DNA of 64,000 nt from Emiliania huxleyi CCMP1516 (GCF_000372725.1 NW_005201360.1:64725-128724), one strand, 5' to 3'; positions 21,510 to 33,224 are shown, numbered from the stretch's first letter. The notes: a model not told the origin generated them from the letters alone. Numbers and translations are program-made.

Positions 21510-22097
21510 TTAGTCTGGGGCGCGGGCCTCGACGACTCGCTTGACTGCCTCGTTGATGTACACGTAGTTCCTCGCGACCTTTGCGAAAGGCATCCCGAGA
21601 TTCAGAGCAGGGAGGAGGCCGGTGAAGTCCTCATAGTGCTCCATACGTGTCCTCGTCTCCGATTCGGGGGTCAAAATGATCCAATGGTTGCCGTGGAAGA
21701 GGCCGCAAGGGACGCCGCCGGCCCAATTTAGGAAGTGGCGGTCGTGATCCACGGCCAGAATCTGGCACGCGTATTCTTTCCAGGTGCCGTCGCCGTCGAA
21801 GGACGCGAGAAGCCTCGCATCCGTCCCGGCCGGGTTCTCATCGACGTCTTCAAACTTGGTCCACGCGTTCCACTCGCCCCACGTTCGCAGGTCGCTGACT
21901 ACCTAAAGCTTGCGCGGCGGTTGGTGATGCGCGGCGAGAGGTGATGCGCGGCGAGAGGTGCTGCGGGGAGAGGTGATGCGCGGCGAGAGGTGAGTTGTGC
22001 GACTGCCAAGGAAGCGGCGCGTGGACGTGACCCGCACCTTCCAGACGCTGCCGATGGATGCATCGATGATGATCTCAGTACGGATTGTTCGCACCAT
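21510..22097 (-). CDS. SRPBCC (START/Bet v1-like) domain protein
   Basis: Two exons, 22097-22038 (MVRTIRTEIIIDASIGSVWK) and 21902-21510, with a GT-AG intron, give 150 residues that form one complete SRPBCC unit: IDASIGSVWKVVSDLRTWGEWNAWT, LNWAGG...GLFHGNHWIILTP, HYEDFTGLL, INEAVKRVVE. Members bind small hydrophobic ligands; no targeting signal is visible, so cytosolic. The intron is largely a tandem repeat of GATGCGCGGCGAGAGGT. Confidence 0.8.
21910..21990. repeat. Tandem 17-mer in intron of the SRPBCC gene
   Basis: About four units of GATGCGCGGCGAGAGGT fill most of intron 21903-22037. Confidence 0.8.
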
Positions 22098-22539
22098 CCC
22101 AAGCGGCGGGCGAGTAGGATGTTGGACAGAGGAAGAGATGCGGCCAAAACGAGCGACGCAAGACAGCGGCGCATGCTGGGTAAGACCATCAACGACCTCC
22201 GACGCTCGCCTTTCTACGTAGATTTCTTTTATCTGATCCTTTTAGGTCCTTATATCCACCCTTGTAAGTCTCCTGTGCCGGAGCGCCGACTGAAGCCGCG
22301 AACGATCTCAATCAAACTCGGCCGTCCGCCGCAAATCGTCGGGGCCTCGGCCAACAGCCGGCGCGCATGGAGCGCTCGGGCGAGGGGCGAGAGCGCGAAG
22401 CGCCACCAGCCACCGACGACGAGGATGCGACGCAGCCGACCACACAGGAAGACTGCTGGCGTCGTGCGGGAGTCATCCGGCAAGCGCAGCCGACAGCGCA
22501 GCATCACCAGAAGATCACCGCTGGGCTTGCAAGCGGACA
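22098..22539. other. Intergenic, no gene supported
   Basis: Upstream of the SRPBCC gene. A 96-residue minus-strand frame at 22250-22540 has no family motif and is not called. Confidence 0.4.
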
Positions 22540-22663
22540 AACAACTCTAACACTCACACGTCATTTGGTTGGGGCCTGGAGCCCCTGCAGACTGTAGTTT
22601 ATGGTGGTTTGCCCTGTTCACGCGCGCGCGAGACGTGCAGACAGGGTTGCCAGGTGAGAGCGG
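22540..22663 (-). repeat. Dispersed repeat A, copy 2 (inverted)
   Basis: Reverse complement of 15046-15145, interrupted by an extra segment around 22590-22615. Confidence 0.85.
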
Positions 22664-22779
22664 CGCAAAGCGAAGGGCCGCCGCCATGTCGCAAGGGGAG
22701 CGGGCGGCGAAACGAATGACCGATCAGCGGCGACGCCGCCATGAGCAGCGTGGGAACCTGTGTGCCCAGGGGAAAAAGC

Positions 22780-23005
22780 GTTTAAGAAAGAAAGAAAGAA
22801 AACGGACAACCCAAGGGAGGGATGGGAGGACGGCACGCCGCCACCACACAGGGATTTTAAGGAGAGGGGTGTGGTGCGCTAGCCGTCGCCCACCCTTGGG
22901 CGTCCGCCTCTTTCTAACTCCCTTCGCAGTCCCTCGCCGATTTTCGCTGCAACCTTCATGCCACCTCTCGCGGTCGTCCCACTCTCGTCGTTCTCCCTCC
23001 TGTCG
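22780..23005 (+). repeat. Dispersed repeat B, copy 1
   Basis: Starts with (GAAA)n and AACGGACAACCCAAGGGAGG, then GGGATGGGAGGACGGCACGC, and runs on through GTGTGGTGCGCTAGCCGTCG and CCCACTCTCGTCGTTCTCC. A close full-length relative is at about 40690-40905. Shorter 5' parts recur in tandem at 23108-23225. No coding motif was recognised. Confidence 0.9.
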
Positions 23006-23107
23006 CTTCCTCCTCTGTCGCGTCGCTCTCGTCTCACGTCTGCCTCGTCCTGCGACGACGCCGCCGCCGCCTGCCGGTCCCTTGCTCTCGCGGCTTCTCC
23101 CTCTCTC

Positions 23108-23225
23108 AGGAAAAAGAAAGAAAGAAAACGGACAAACCAAGGGGGGATAAAGAAAGAAAGAAAGAAAACAGACAACCCAAGGGAGGGATGGGAGGACGGC
23201 ACGCCGCCACCACACAAGGGGGGGA
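23108..23225 (+). repeat. Partial tandem copies of repeat B
   Basis: Two truncated copies of the (GAAA)n-ACRGACAA head, the second extending into GGGATGGGAGGACGGCACGC, immediately upstream of the aspartic protease gene. Confidence 0.8.
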
Positions 23226-23311
23226 TGGAAGCCGGGTTCGGAAAATTCTTTTTATTAAACGCCGTAGACGGCCGTAGACGGCGCCGGGCACCTTGAAGGC
23301 TCCCACAGGCT

Positions 23312-25656
23312 ATGTCCAACTTGACGGCGCACCCGCACGCGGTGACGCCGCTCAGCTTCGTGCCCGTCACCCGGCACCCGCAGCAGACCCTCCGGCGCGG
23401 CCGCCGGATGAGCCTGCTTCCGGGGTGGCAGATGTCGGGCAACCTGCACACGCTTGGCTACTTTTCGGCGCCCGTCTGCCTCGGCTCGCCGTCGCGGCAG
23501 TTCGACCTGATCGTCGACACGGGCTCGGCGCTCACGGCGCTCCCGTGCGAGGGCTGCCCGCACTGCGGCTCTCACAAGCACGGCTCCGTCTCGGGCGCGC
23601 GCTTCTCCGAAAAGGCGTCGTCGACGTCCGAGCCGGTGGTGTGCTCGCGGCCACCGCGCGGGATGTCGACGTGCCGCAGCTGCGACGGCGGCAAGTGCGC
23701 CTACTCGGTCTCGTACACCGAGGGCTCCTCCATCCGAGGCCACCTCGTCTACGACTCGTTTTGGTTCGGCACGGAGCTCGGCAACCGCGCTGTGCGCGCC
23801 TCGTTCGGCTGCCAGACGTACGAGTCGGGGCTCTTCTACTCGCAGGTGGCGGACGGGATCACCGGCATGTCGCAGGGGCAGGGCTACGGCCCCTGCCTCT
23901 TCGACTACCTCCGCGATCAGACCCGCGCGCCGAACGTCTTTTCGATTTGCCTGAGCGAGGAGGTCGGCGCGCTCGTGCTCGGAGGAACGGTGCCCCCGGA
24001 CCTCAAGGCGGAGTGGGTGCCGTACTCGGGCTCGTCCTCGTACGTGGTCGACCTCGTCGACATTCGCGTCAGCGGCGCCTCCATCGGCGGGCCGATCCCT
24101 TGCCTGGCCCTTGCCTGGCCCTTGCCTGCACCCTCCCTGCACCCTCCCCTTCCCCCCCCCCCGANNNNNNNNNNNNNNNNNNNNNNNNNNNNNNNNNNNN
24201 NNNNNNNNNNNNNNNNNNNNNNNNNNNNNNNNNNNNNNNNNNNNNNNNNNNNNNNNNNNNNNNNACGGCAACTTACCTTTCACCCCACCCGGCCCCGGAC
24301 CTTTTTTTTCAACAGCCTTTCTTTCCAAAAGCCAACCGCCTTCCGAAAAAAGAGACCTTTCACCCCCTCCGGGGGGCCTCCGGCCCTTTGGGAAAACACC
24401 CCGTGACCCCCCCCCCCCCACCCCCTTCCCCCCCCCCCCTCCCCCCCCCCTCCCCACCCCCTTCCCCCCCCGCAGGAGAGCCCTCCTCAGTCTACCGCTC
24501 CACCATCATCGACTCGGGCACCACCTTCATGTACCTCCCGCCCGGGCCGTACCGCAAGGCGCGGGAGGCCGCCGAGATTGCGCGACCTCTCCCCCCTCCC
24601 TCTCCCCTCCCTCCTCCCTCCTCCTCCCCCCGCCCCATCCCTCCCCACAGCCCGGACTCTCCCTCCGACGCGCGAGCTGCTGGCGCGCCGCCCCCGCCCC
24701 CCCGCCCCTCAGGTGCGCGACCAGTGGCGCAACCACTGCCCGTGGGGGGCATGCGCCTCCCGCGTGGCCAAGGGAGAGTACCCAGACGATTACTGCTACA
24801 CCATGTCGACCGACGAGCTCCGCCGCTTCGCGCCCCACTCGCTCCACTTCGCAAACGGCGTCCGCGTCAACTTTGACTCGCGCCAGTGCGACCTGCGACC
24901 CCCCTCCCCCCCATCCGCCCTCCCCTTCCGGACCCCCCTCCCCTCCTCTCCTCGCCCCCCGTCGCCCCCCGACCCACTCCGACTCCCGCCCCTGCCCCCC
25001 CGCCGCAGGTATGCGTATGAGCTGCGGCGCGGCGTCTGGTGCCTCGGCGTGTTCGACAACGAGCACAATGGCGCGACACCCTCCAAGACACCTCCGAGAC
25101 ACCTCCAAGACACCTCCGAGACACTTCCAGGACACCTCCGAGACGCTCCCGACACTCTCGAGACACGTCCCTCTTGGCCACAGCTCCACACTCCTCCCAC
25201 ACGCCACAGCCGCTTCACCCGCGCCTGAAACCAGCCCCCCCCCCCCCCCCCCAAAAAAAAAAATGGTCTTTTGTGCTCTTTTGTCCATGCCGCGACCTCG
25301 CCGTGGCCTCCAGGCGCCGTCATCGGAGCCGCGAACATGCGCAACTACGAGGTCATCTTCGACCGCGACCGCCACCGCGTCGCCTTCTACCCGTCCGACT
25401 GCGGCGGCATGCACGCCCTGCGACACTCGAGCGTGCTGCAGGCGCGCCGAGCCCCGTCATCCGCCCCCAGCCCCCTCCCCCATCCCCCCCACCCCGCCCA
25501 CCCCTCCACCCCTCCCCAACCCGCCTGCCACAGGGCGGCTACTCGCTAAACGGCTGCAGTCGGAAGACGCCGCCAAGGGCCGGGCCGCCGCCGCCGCCGT
25601 CCCCGCCGCCGCCGCCGCCGCCGTCGCCCCACCCGCCGCCGCCTCCCTCGCCCAGC

Positions 25657-25692
<36 letters not shown>

Positions 25693-25923
25693 AGCACGCA
25701 GGAGCACGCGCAGATGAACGAGCCGTGCGACGGCTTCGACGAGCGGCGCAGCCGCCCCTTCCCGCCCTGCCGCAAGGGCCTCAATTGCGAGCCGCGAGGC
25801 GGGAACGCGACGTTTGTGCCGGGCGCGGGCAAGTTTTGCACCCTCCCCAAGGGGAGCATGCTCTTCGAACAGGGGCGCCGCCAGTCGCTCCGAGGGGCGC
25901 GCCGCTTGCAACCGCCGGGCTGA
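23312..25923 (+). CDS. A1-family (pepsin-like) aspartic protease with Cys-rich tail; interrupted by an assembly gap
   Basis: Two catalytic motifs are present: FDLIVDTGSALTALPC in exon 1 and STIIDSGTTFMYLP after the gap, with CEGCPHC and SSYVVDLVDI typical of the plant/protist A1 branch. After the gap the exons join as ...REAAEI/VRDQWRNH, SRQCDL/YAYELRRG, DNEHNG/AVIGAANMRNYEVIFD and HSSVLQ/GGYSLNGC. These four introns all need GC donors. The C-terminus adds a long Pro/Ser linker and a Cys module (EPCDGF...CRKGLNCEP...KFCTLPKG), an unusual extension. The N-terminus is uncertain: no signal peptide follows the first ATG, and a possible acceptor (CCCACAG) just before it suggests a missing 5' exon. 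Roughly 100 bases are N. Confidence 0.85.
24165..24264. other. Assembly gap (100 N)
   Basis: The run of N lies inside an intron of the aspartic protease gene, flanked by C-rich low-complexity DNA (24138-24164 and 24408-24475). Gap size is probably nominal. Confidence 0.98.
25065..25172 (+). repeat. Intronic minisatellite, unit CGAGACACCTC (aspartic protease)
   Basis: Eight to ten sense-oriented 11-nt units (CCGAGACACCT, CCAAGACACCT) fill the first part of the intron after FDNEHNG. Nearly the same unit is found in the ferredoxin gene 21 kb away. Confidence 0.9.
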
Positions 25924-26729
25924 GGTGGAGGGGAGCAAGAGCGGACCTTGTGCCTCCGCCGCCCGCTCGCTTCTCTCCTCCACACCCGCCCTCTCCCTCC
26001 TCGCTCCCCTGCGTGGTGTGCGTCCCACGCGTGGGCGCAGTTTTCAGGTCGTCCCGACCTATAGCGTCAACCCCACGGTGACTGTGCCGTTGTCCTGTCG
26101 CGGACGTGGGTGGAGGGTGGTGTGCTGCCTGGGCCGGGCCCGCTCCCCACTCGAGACACCTGCGTTGTATGAAATGGAGTATTGTTTATTCCGCGGCCCC
26201 TGTGCGACACATACCTCGCTGCAGTCTCAGACTCTACCGTTTTCCGTCTAACAAGACACAAGTGTCCAGTGATCACAGATCAGTGTCAACGTGTACACGT
26301 CAAGACAAGGCACACTCAAGTAGAACTGCACTCATGAGCGAACATGTCATGAGAAGCCACGCGGTGCGAGGAATCGCGGCGCACTCCCAAGTAGAACTGC
26401 ACTCATCCTGTCGACGAACTCCAAAGTCCTCCTCTGACTTCTCTCCTCACAGACTCACAGCACACAGGAGACACAGTAGACCTCACGTGTCAGTCGGTGA
26501 CTCGACGACACTCGACACGAAACGGGGTCTGAAGGGCCCCAAGCCCATCCGTCCGTCCCTTGGCCAGTTGTCGCGCTATCAGAACTCACCTCGTTCAATG
26601 AGGTGCATCGAAGAGCTTGCTGGCCCGAGCCTGAGTCATGCTCATGATTGACTCACCGAGCGCTGGCGCAGTGTACCACGACGTTGGGGCGACCTCGCCG
26701 CCGAGGTACGGTCGCGAGTTGTCGTCCTG
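25924..26729. other. Intergenic, no gene supported; one short direct repeat
   Basis: The 19-mer CAAGTAGAACTGCACTCAT occurs at about 26317 and 26389. The base composition is less GC-rich than the genes. Confidence 0.4.
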
Positions 26730-26996
26730 TCATTTGATGGGGGCGAGATGTGTTCGTGGCGTTGGGTGAGATGTGTTCGTGAGCATTGGCAGCAGATATT
26801 CGCTCACCAGAAGGCTAGGACGATATGGTCGGCCCACGGTCTTGGCCTTGAAGGACTGCAACTTCTTCGACTCACGCATGAGAGTGGCCCTGACGTGGCC
26901 CTTCCACTCCGGCGGCGCTGGAGCCTCTGCAAACGGTCGCATAAAGTTGGTCCGAGCGTGCACCGCGGGCTTGCGCGTGTACACCTCCGGCTCCAT
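26730..26996 (-). CDS. Hypothetical protein or last exon, 88 residues
   Basis: ATG-started frame with genome-like codon use (EPEVYTRKPAVHARTNFMRP, PPEWKGHVRATLMRESKKLQ). The frame stays open a little upstream of the ATG, so this may be the final exon of a longer gene. No family recognised. Confidence 0.3.
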   Translation of the reverse strand: MEPEVYTRKPAVHARTNFMRPFAEAPAPPEWKGHVRATLMRESKKLQSFKAKTVGRPYRPSLLVSEYLLPMLTNTSHPTPRTHLAPIK

Positions 26997-27073
26997 TTCG
27001 ACGTTGTTGAAAAAATCGTTTCGCGGGCGCCGGCCGGACCGCTCACATCCGGCCGCGCGGTGAAACGCGGCGC

Positions 27074-27754
27074 ATGGTGAGTCCGGTGTACGAGCTGCAC
27101 GTTGCCAGTGGCCGCGGTGCTCGAGACGCTTTCGAACCGCCGCGGGTGTTTCTCATGCACTCGCGAGACATGCCCACCTCCTTCCCACCGAGGCTTGGCT
27201 CTTCGCATGCGCCGCTCCCGCGTGCTTGGTCCTTCTCAACGCCACTGCCGGACCGCCCTCGCACACCGATGCCACCGCGGGGGCGAGCGCTGCTTTTAGC
27301 GGATGCGTGCTCAAGTTCGTCGTGGAGGTCACTGAGCTTGGCTTCGTCGCCAACGACGGCGGAACCAATCTTCTCACCGGCCAACATGCTCAGGGAAGAA
27401 CTCCTCCGGCCAGCAGGAACGCCAGCGAGTGCATCGAAGCGGAGCCCGAGCTGCCAACGCAGCCGGAGCCCGAGTCGGACGGACACGCGCTCTCGGGGCA
27501 GCATCTCATCTCACCTGTACGCCCCATGCAGCCGGCACGGGCAGGCGCGGCCGGCTTGCCGGCCAGCAGCTGCGGGAGCGCCGAGGGGAGTCTCCCGAAG
27601 ATACTCGAAGCGCGAAATCGCGGCGCTGGCCGAGAAGGCGAGGCGAGCCGTGCTTCAAGGCTCGGAGGCGGAGCGCGAGGAGCAGCGCAACCTGGTGATG
27701 TCTCCCTCGCAGCTGATGCCCGCCCTGTGCGCACCGCGGAGCCTGACGGTGTGA
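27074..27754 (+). CDS. Hypothetical protein, weak
   Basis: A 226-codon frame whose first codon at 27074 is ATG. The C-terminus (RRYSKREIAALAEKARRAVL, then EAEREEQRNLV) looks like a real charged helix; the Ser/Pro-rich middle does not. An overlapping frame (27226-27813) is equally open, so the true exon structure is unresolved. Confidence 0.22.
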   Translation: MVSPVYELHVASGRGARDAFEPPRVFLMHSRDMPTSFPPRLGSSHAPLPRAWSFSTPLPDRPRTPMPPRGRALLLADACSSSSWRSLSLASSPTTAEPIFSPANMLREELLRPAGTPASASKRSPSCQRSRSPSRTDTRSRGSISSHLYAPCSRHGQARPACRPAAAGAPRGVSRRYSKREIAALAEKARRAVLQGSEAEREEQRNLVMSPSQLMPALCAPRSLTV

Positions 27755-28776
27755 GGCCTTTCAAAGCTCTTCTAGAAAATGTCGTTCTAGGTCTAACAGA
27801 AGGTAGTTGGTAGAGAGGGGTTACAAGAGCCGACCTAATATCGTTATCGCATTCACGGAAGATTACTTCAACAATTACTTGGAAAAAGAAAAAACTAGTG
27901 CCACGGTGTTGGTGTATCAGCGACCTCGACCGACTATGGAGGACCCGTCGCCAGACGACGCAGGGCGGACGACGGGGAGGCGGAGCAGACGCGCAGGGCG
28001 AGACGAGGGAGGGAGCAGGATGTTGCGGAGATCAGCAGGAGGATGTACGACGAGATTAGGAGCAGCAGGGACCCGAGGGACCATGTGGAAGACGGCTAGT
28101 GCTAGTCCCCCATCGGGAGGACGACCCCGGCTAGTCGCCGACCACACCCACAAAGAACCCTGCACAAAGACCGCAGGGCGGGGACCTGTTCCTTTTTACC
28201 CATCTACTATATAGTAGAGGTGTCCGTTTTATTTATTTATGGTGTATCAGCTTCTTTTTCTTTTGTAGTGCCAGTCCAGGGAGAACTTTTCGAAATCTTT
28301 TTCTCATCCAGCGATGACCGATGTGGTCGTTCAAGTACTGGCTACTGCCCTGCCCGGCACAACCAGGTTAGTGCATAGTGGCACGGCACTCGCGGCGCTC
28401 CTGTCTGTGCTCGCAACGTGCCCGCGCTGCGCGTCGGTCGCGACCTACGCGCCAGCGCTCGGCGCACCCAAGTCCAAGCTGAGTTGATCGTTGCTTCCCT
28501 TTCGCGAGGTGGTGCGGACTGCCGGAGGCCTCGGTCTCCCCTCTGCCCGTGCGACTTTCGCTAACTCCCTCGAGCGTGGATCGTCTCTCTTCGGCGCGCT
28601 CGAGCACGTTTTTGGGGTTTGGCACCAACAGGCTTTGATTCTTACGGATCCTACAAAACAAATTGGTATTGCTAAAAATCTCTCTCTCTCGGATCCTCAC
28701 CCGCCAAGCCCAAGGCAGGTGTGCACTCTGCTACTAGTAGTACTTGTGTGCTCACACCACTACACTGTGGGGTGTG
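27755..28776. other. Gene-poor, comparatively AT-rich intergenic region
   Basis: The region contains T/A-rich stretches (27840-27900, 28200-28270) and no family motif. It leads into the MITE. Confidence 0.4.
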
Positions 28777-29194
28777 TTGGGGCAAACGTAGATTTCCCGA
28801 AATATTTTGAGAAATATGACAGGCTTGTTCGGAAGGAGAAATTTCCGGAAATTTACCATACCTGTGACAAGATCCTACTATTCATATACGAGTACTGTTC
28901 CCAATCATGCTTGACCGGTGACCGATGACCGCTGACCGCTGACCGATGACCAGCGTCAGCCTCTCCGCGGAGGCGCACCATCACTGCCGCGCGGGCCTGC
29001 CGGCTCAAGCAAGGCACGGCAGGCCCGCACGGTGCCTGGTCCAACATGGGTGTCCAACATGGGCGAAACGGAAAGGGGCGAAACTTGAGGGCGAAGAAAT
29101 TTCTCGCAAATTTGCCGTGGTGGGGCACGAAATAAAGACGAAATAAATGAAAGAAATATCCTTACGCTGGGCAGGAAATCTACGTTTGCCCCAA
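28777..29194. mobile_element. Non-autonomous DNA transposon (MITE), 418 bp, 8-bp target duplication
   Basis: Perfect 21-bp terminal inverted repeats (28777-28797 and 29174-29194, beginning TTGGGGCAAACGTAGATTTC) are flanked on both sides by the direct repeat GGGGTGTG (28769-28776 and 29195-29202). The interior is partly AT-rich with subterminal AAATTT motifs and no transposase. An 8-bp duplication fits hAT, P or Merlin; the terminus is not the classic hAT CAG. Identical TIRs suggest fairly recent insertion. Confidence 0.92.
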
Positions 29195-29202
29195 GGGGTG
29201 TG

Positions 29203-29489
29203 CCCGAGCATGATGTATGTGCGCGTCTGTGCGTGTGTGGGACAGACGTCGTTGTCCTATGCGCGGGGCTTCCCGCGGCGCATCGGGCACTTGGAGCACT
29301 TGGAGTGCAGTCATCAACCTCACATCCAGGGCCGGGGAGCCACGACCTTTTCTCGCCTTTTGAGCCCTTGTCGCACCTCGTATCCCAGCACCATTTCTCA
29401 CCTCCTCAGCCCATTGTCGCACCTCGTCGCTGGCGCTCGCCTCTACCAGACGATCATTGCTGTGCGGTTCCAGTGTTGGCAACGGACGC
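29203..29489. promoter_or_regulatory. Upstream region of the SRPBCC plastid gene
   Basis: Begins next to the MITE target site. A short internal duplication (CACCTCGT...CTCAGCCC around 29370-29425) is visible. No core promoter element was assigned. Confidence 0.3.
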
Positions 29490-30251
29490 ATGAGAAGCCT
29501 GTGCCTCAGCAGCCTGCTATTGTTACATGGCGCCTGCTGCTGCTACATCGCACCGGCCTCGCGATCCGAATGTTCGAACACTGCCTCGCGCCGTCGCTGC
29601 CGACCTCCGCTCCTCTGGAGCGGCGAGACCTCGGCCGAGCTTGTGATTCGAGCGCCACCGCAGCTGCTGTTTGAGGTGTACGCCGACATCGAGCGCATGC
29701 CAGAGTGGTCGCCGCTGCTGGAGCGCGTCACGCTCGTCGATCCGGCCGCGCGCCGATCAGAGTGGGCGCTGCGCGTGCCGCGACCGCTCACACGGCTAGT
29801 CAACGCGGCGGGGCTGCAGAACCTGGTCCAGTGGGAGGCGATGCACGAGCTCGATCCGCCCCGCGCGCTGCGATGGCGGTCGCTCAGCGGCGTCCAAAAC
29901 TCGGGCGAGGCCACCTTCACGCCGGTGGCTGGGCAGCCCCGTGCGACGACGGTGCGGCTGCGGATGTCCTACACGCTGCCGGACCTTGCTGGCCCGCTGG
30001 CCGAGACGAGACTGGCGCGCCCAGCCCGGCATCCCGCCGTGCGGTCACATTCTCAGCCCCCCTCTCGTCCCTGGCAGGCGCAGAGCTTTGTGCGTCGCAC
30101 GATGCACGGCGCGATGACTCGCTTCCGAGATGCGATGGAGGCGCAGGCGGCAGCGGCGGTAGCGGCGGACGACGGAGGTGGCGGCGGCGCGGCGGTTGCA
30201 GAGGCCGCGATGGAGGCGGCGATGAAGGCGGCGATGGAGGCGCCGCCCTAG
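29490..30251 (+). CDS. SRPBCC / polyketide cyclase-like protein, probably plastid-targeted
   Basis: Starts at ATG 29490 with a signal-like segment (MRSLCLSSLLLLHGACCCYI) and a Ser/Arg-rich transit-like stretch. The SRPBCC body follows: ELVIRAPPQLLFEVYADIER, MPEWSPLLERV, LVQWEAMHELDPPRALRWRS and VRLRMSYTLPDLAGPL, resembling the plant plastid cyclase/dehydrase family. A GC-AG intron 30015-30077 (63 bp, multiple of three, no stop) joins ETRL to AQSFVRRTMHGAMTRFRDAM. The tail is Ala/Met-rich low complexity. Ligand unknown. Confidence 0.75.
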   Translation: MRSLCLSSLLLLHGACCCYIAPASRSECSNTASRRRCRPPLLWSGETSAELVIRAPPQLLFEVYADIERMPEWSPLLERVTLVDPAARRSEWALRVPRPLTRLVNAAGLQNLVQWEAMHELDPPRALRWRSLSGVQNSGEATFTPVAGQPRATTVRLRMSYTLPDLAGPLAETRLARPARHPAVRSHSQPPSRPWQAQSFVRRTMHGAMTRFRDAMEAQAAAAVAADDGGGGGAAVAEAAMEAAMKAAMEAPP

Positions 30252-31024
30252 ACGCTAACGGCCTCCGCCGCGCAACAGTCAGAGAAGGAGATAGTGTAAT
30301 CGATCTTTTTCCTCAATCAAAAACCTCTTTTTTGCTCTATGGTCGGCGGACAAATATTGCGCACAGGCATCACCTATGGTCGACTGCCTGCCTGCGGTGG
30401 CTGAGTCCACGGTCAGGGTGCCAGCCCCGCGGGCCCCCACCGTGTAAACGGGCAACTCCCCTGGGAGCCACACGACGTTAAACACACCATGTAAATAAAA
30501 GCTCTCCGCGAGCTCTCTCGCAGTAACAGCTTACTTTTTTCGAAGTAACTTTCGAAGTAACCTTTCGCCCTTGCGCCATACCACAACCGCTCGAAACGCT
30601 CAAATTTGGCGTTCCGTGCTCCGCTTCAGCCTTCTAGCCGCGCCGAGATGGCCAGCACGTCGTCGCCCGCACCTGCTGTGGATCAGGTGGCGACCGACTC
30701 GTTCCTGTCGTCACTCGCTGAGCTGCGGATACTCACGTCAATGAGAAGCAGGTCGGCAGGGCGGAGAAGCCCAACGACTTTGGCGTGCTCGTGACGTTGA
30801 ATATTCCAGAGAGCATACGCAAGCAAAAGCGACTCGCCATCACTGCGAAGAGCGATCGGCCGACCGGTTCGCCGCCACGCAGGAGGCGAAGAAGTGGGTT
30901 AATGAGCAGCTGACGGAGGCCGGTATCGAGGCGACTCTGCCAGAGCAGCCGCCCCCACCGCAGGCAGCAACTCCCGAGGAGCTGAATTAACTCGCCGCCT
31001 GGATCGACGAGTAGCCCGATCCGG
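30252..31024. pseudogene. Intergenic with a probable decayed ORF (about 30640-31000)
   Basis: Protein-like stretches (NDFGVLVTLNIPESIRKQKR; EAKKWVNEQLTEAGIEATLP) occur in different frames within 250 bp, suggesting a broken gene of unknown family. A TTTCGAAGTAAC repeat (30537-30565) and one arm of inverted repeat D (30398-30423) also lie here. Confidence 0.35.
30398..30423 (-). repeat. Inverted repeat D, left arm
   Basis: The core GGCTGAGTCCACGGTCAGGG, extended by TGCC, is the exact complement of 31603-31628. Both arms sit in a frame reading GTLTVDSA. Confidence 0.75.
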
Positions 31025-32197
<1,173 letters not shown>

Positions 32198-32453
32198 AAA
32201 AGTATACGTACATGGACGTCAAGTCCGTAAAATCCTGGCAACACGACGCAGCCGGACCTCGTTATGAGGGTTGCGAGCGAGGAGCACACGACTTACCTAC
32301 CACCCATCACGGCGCACAGCCGGCCGCTAGCCTTGCACTCGCGTGTGTCCCCGTGGGGCTGCTGCTGAGCCAGATTGCCACTGCTTGCAGGTCCTGCCAA
32401 ATCCACCTAGCTGCTCGAGTCTCGCACGCGATGCAATTGCTTGTGCCGCCCGC

Positions 32454-32975
32454 ATGCCATATGTGCAGGTCGATAGTGAAGGCCTTCCTAGTCCAAATCC
32501 CGATGACCTAAAGATCGAAGGCCAAACGCTACACGCTCCGAAGCTGAATGCTGTGCCGACGGATGGCAAGGCATCGCCACGAGCGAGGGCGAGGGCGAGG
32601 CGGACACCGCCGAGAAGGCAGATTTCGGAGCCTTCCGCAGGGACCCCGATAAATTTGCCCAGGAGAAGACCCGAGATGCGAGTGACCGAGCCCGCAGACA
32701 CGACTCCCGAATCGCCACGCCGTGAGGGGCTGATGGCACGTGTTGCAGCACTCGAACGAGAGAAGGCAGAGCTATTGTCACTGTGCGCCGAGCTGCAGAC
32801 CCGGACGCTCAAGCTCGAGAGCGACAATAAGCAGCTGGCCGAAAAAGCTTCGTGGTTAGAGCGGAGGGTCTCCTCGGTAGACAACGCGGACCTCTGGGGG
32901 CTGAGGCAGCCACAGGAGCAGCCAAAGCCCAAGAGCAGACTGCTGTCCTTTGGCGGCAGCAGTAGAAGAAGGTAG
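32454..32975 (+). CDS. Coiled-coil protein, unknown function
   Basis: 173 residues from the first ATG at 32454; the frame is open further upstream and a CAG/GT border near 32468 makes an upstream exon possible. The first half is Pro/Arg-rich and disordered. The second half has a clear heptad pattern (LMARVAALEREKAELLSLCA, LQTRTLKLESDNKQLAEKAS, WLERRV), and the C-terminus is basic. No family recognised. Confidence 0.5.
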   Translation: MPYVQVDSEGLPSPNPDDLKIEGQTLHAPKLNAVPTDGKASPRARARARRTPPRRQISEPSAGTPINLPRRRPEMRVTEPADTTPESPRREGLMARVAALEREKAELLSLCAELQTRTLKLESDNKQLAEKASWLERRVSSVDNADLWGLRQPQEQPKPKSRLLSFGGSSRRR

Positions 32976-33224
32976 CCAGTCGGACAAGCGTTCTCATTTC
33001 CTGGTATCTATTTATTTTGGACGTATCATGAACATGGACATGCACATGTCATGTGTCATGCACGTATGTGTCCCGTCATGGCGTTCACGTGACGAGCCCT
33101 TGATCACAGACCGTCGAGCTTCATCACAGAGGGGGCGCGGGGCGGGGGGGCGGACCGCGGTCATGTGTCGACCTCACTGCTCTCTATGTGTCCACCCGCC
33201 CCCTGTGCCGGCCCCCCGCGCTCT

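Noticed and set aside
24111-26081. A 656-codon plus-strand frame
   Set aside because: It runs through the assembly gap and through introns of the aspartic protease in a non-coding frame.
28491-28928. 145-codon plus-strand frame
   Set aside because: It crosses the left end of the MITE and shows no family similarity.
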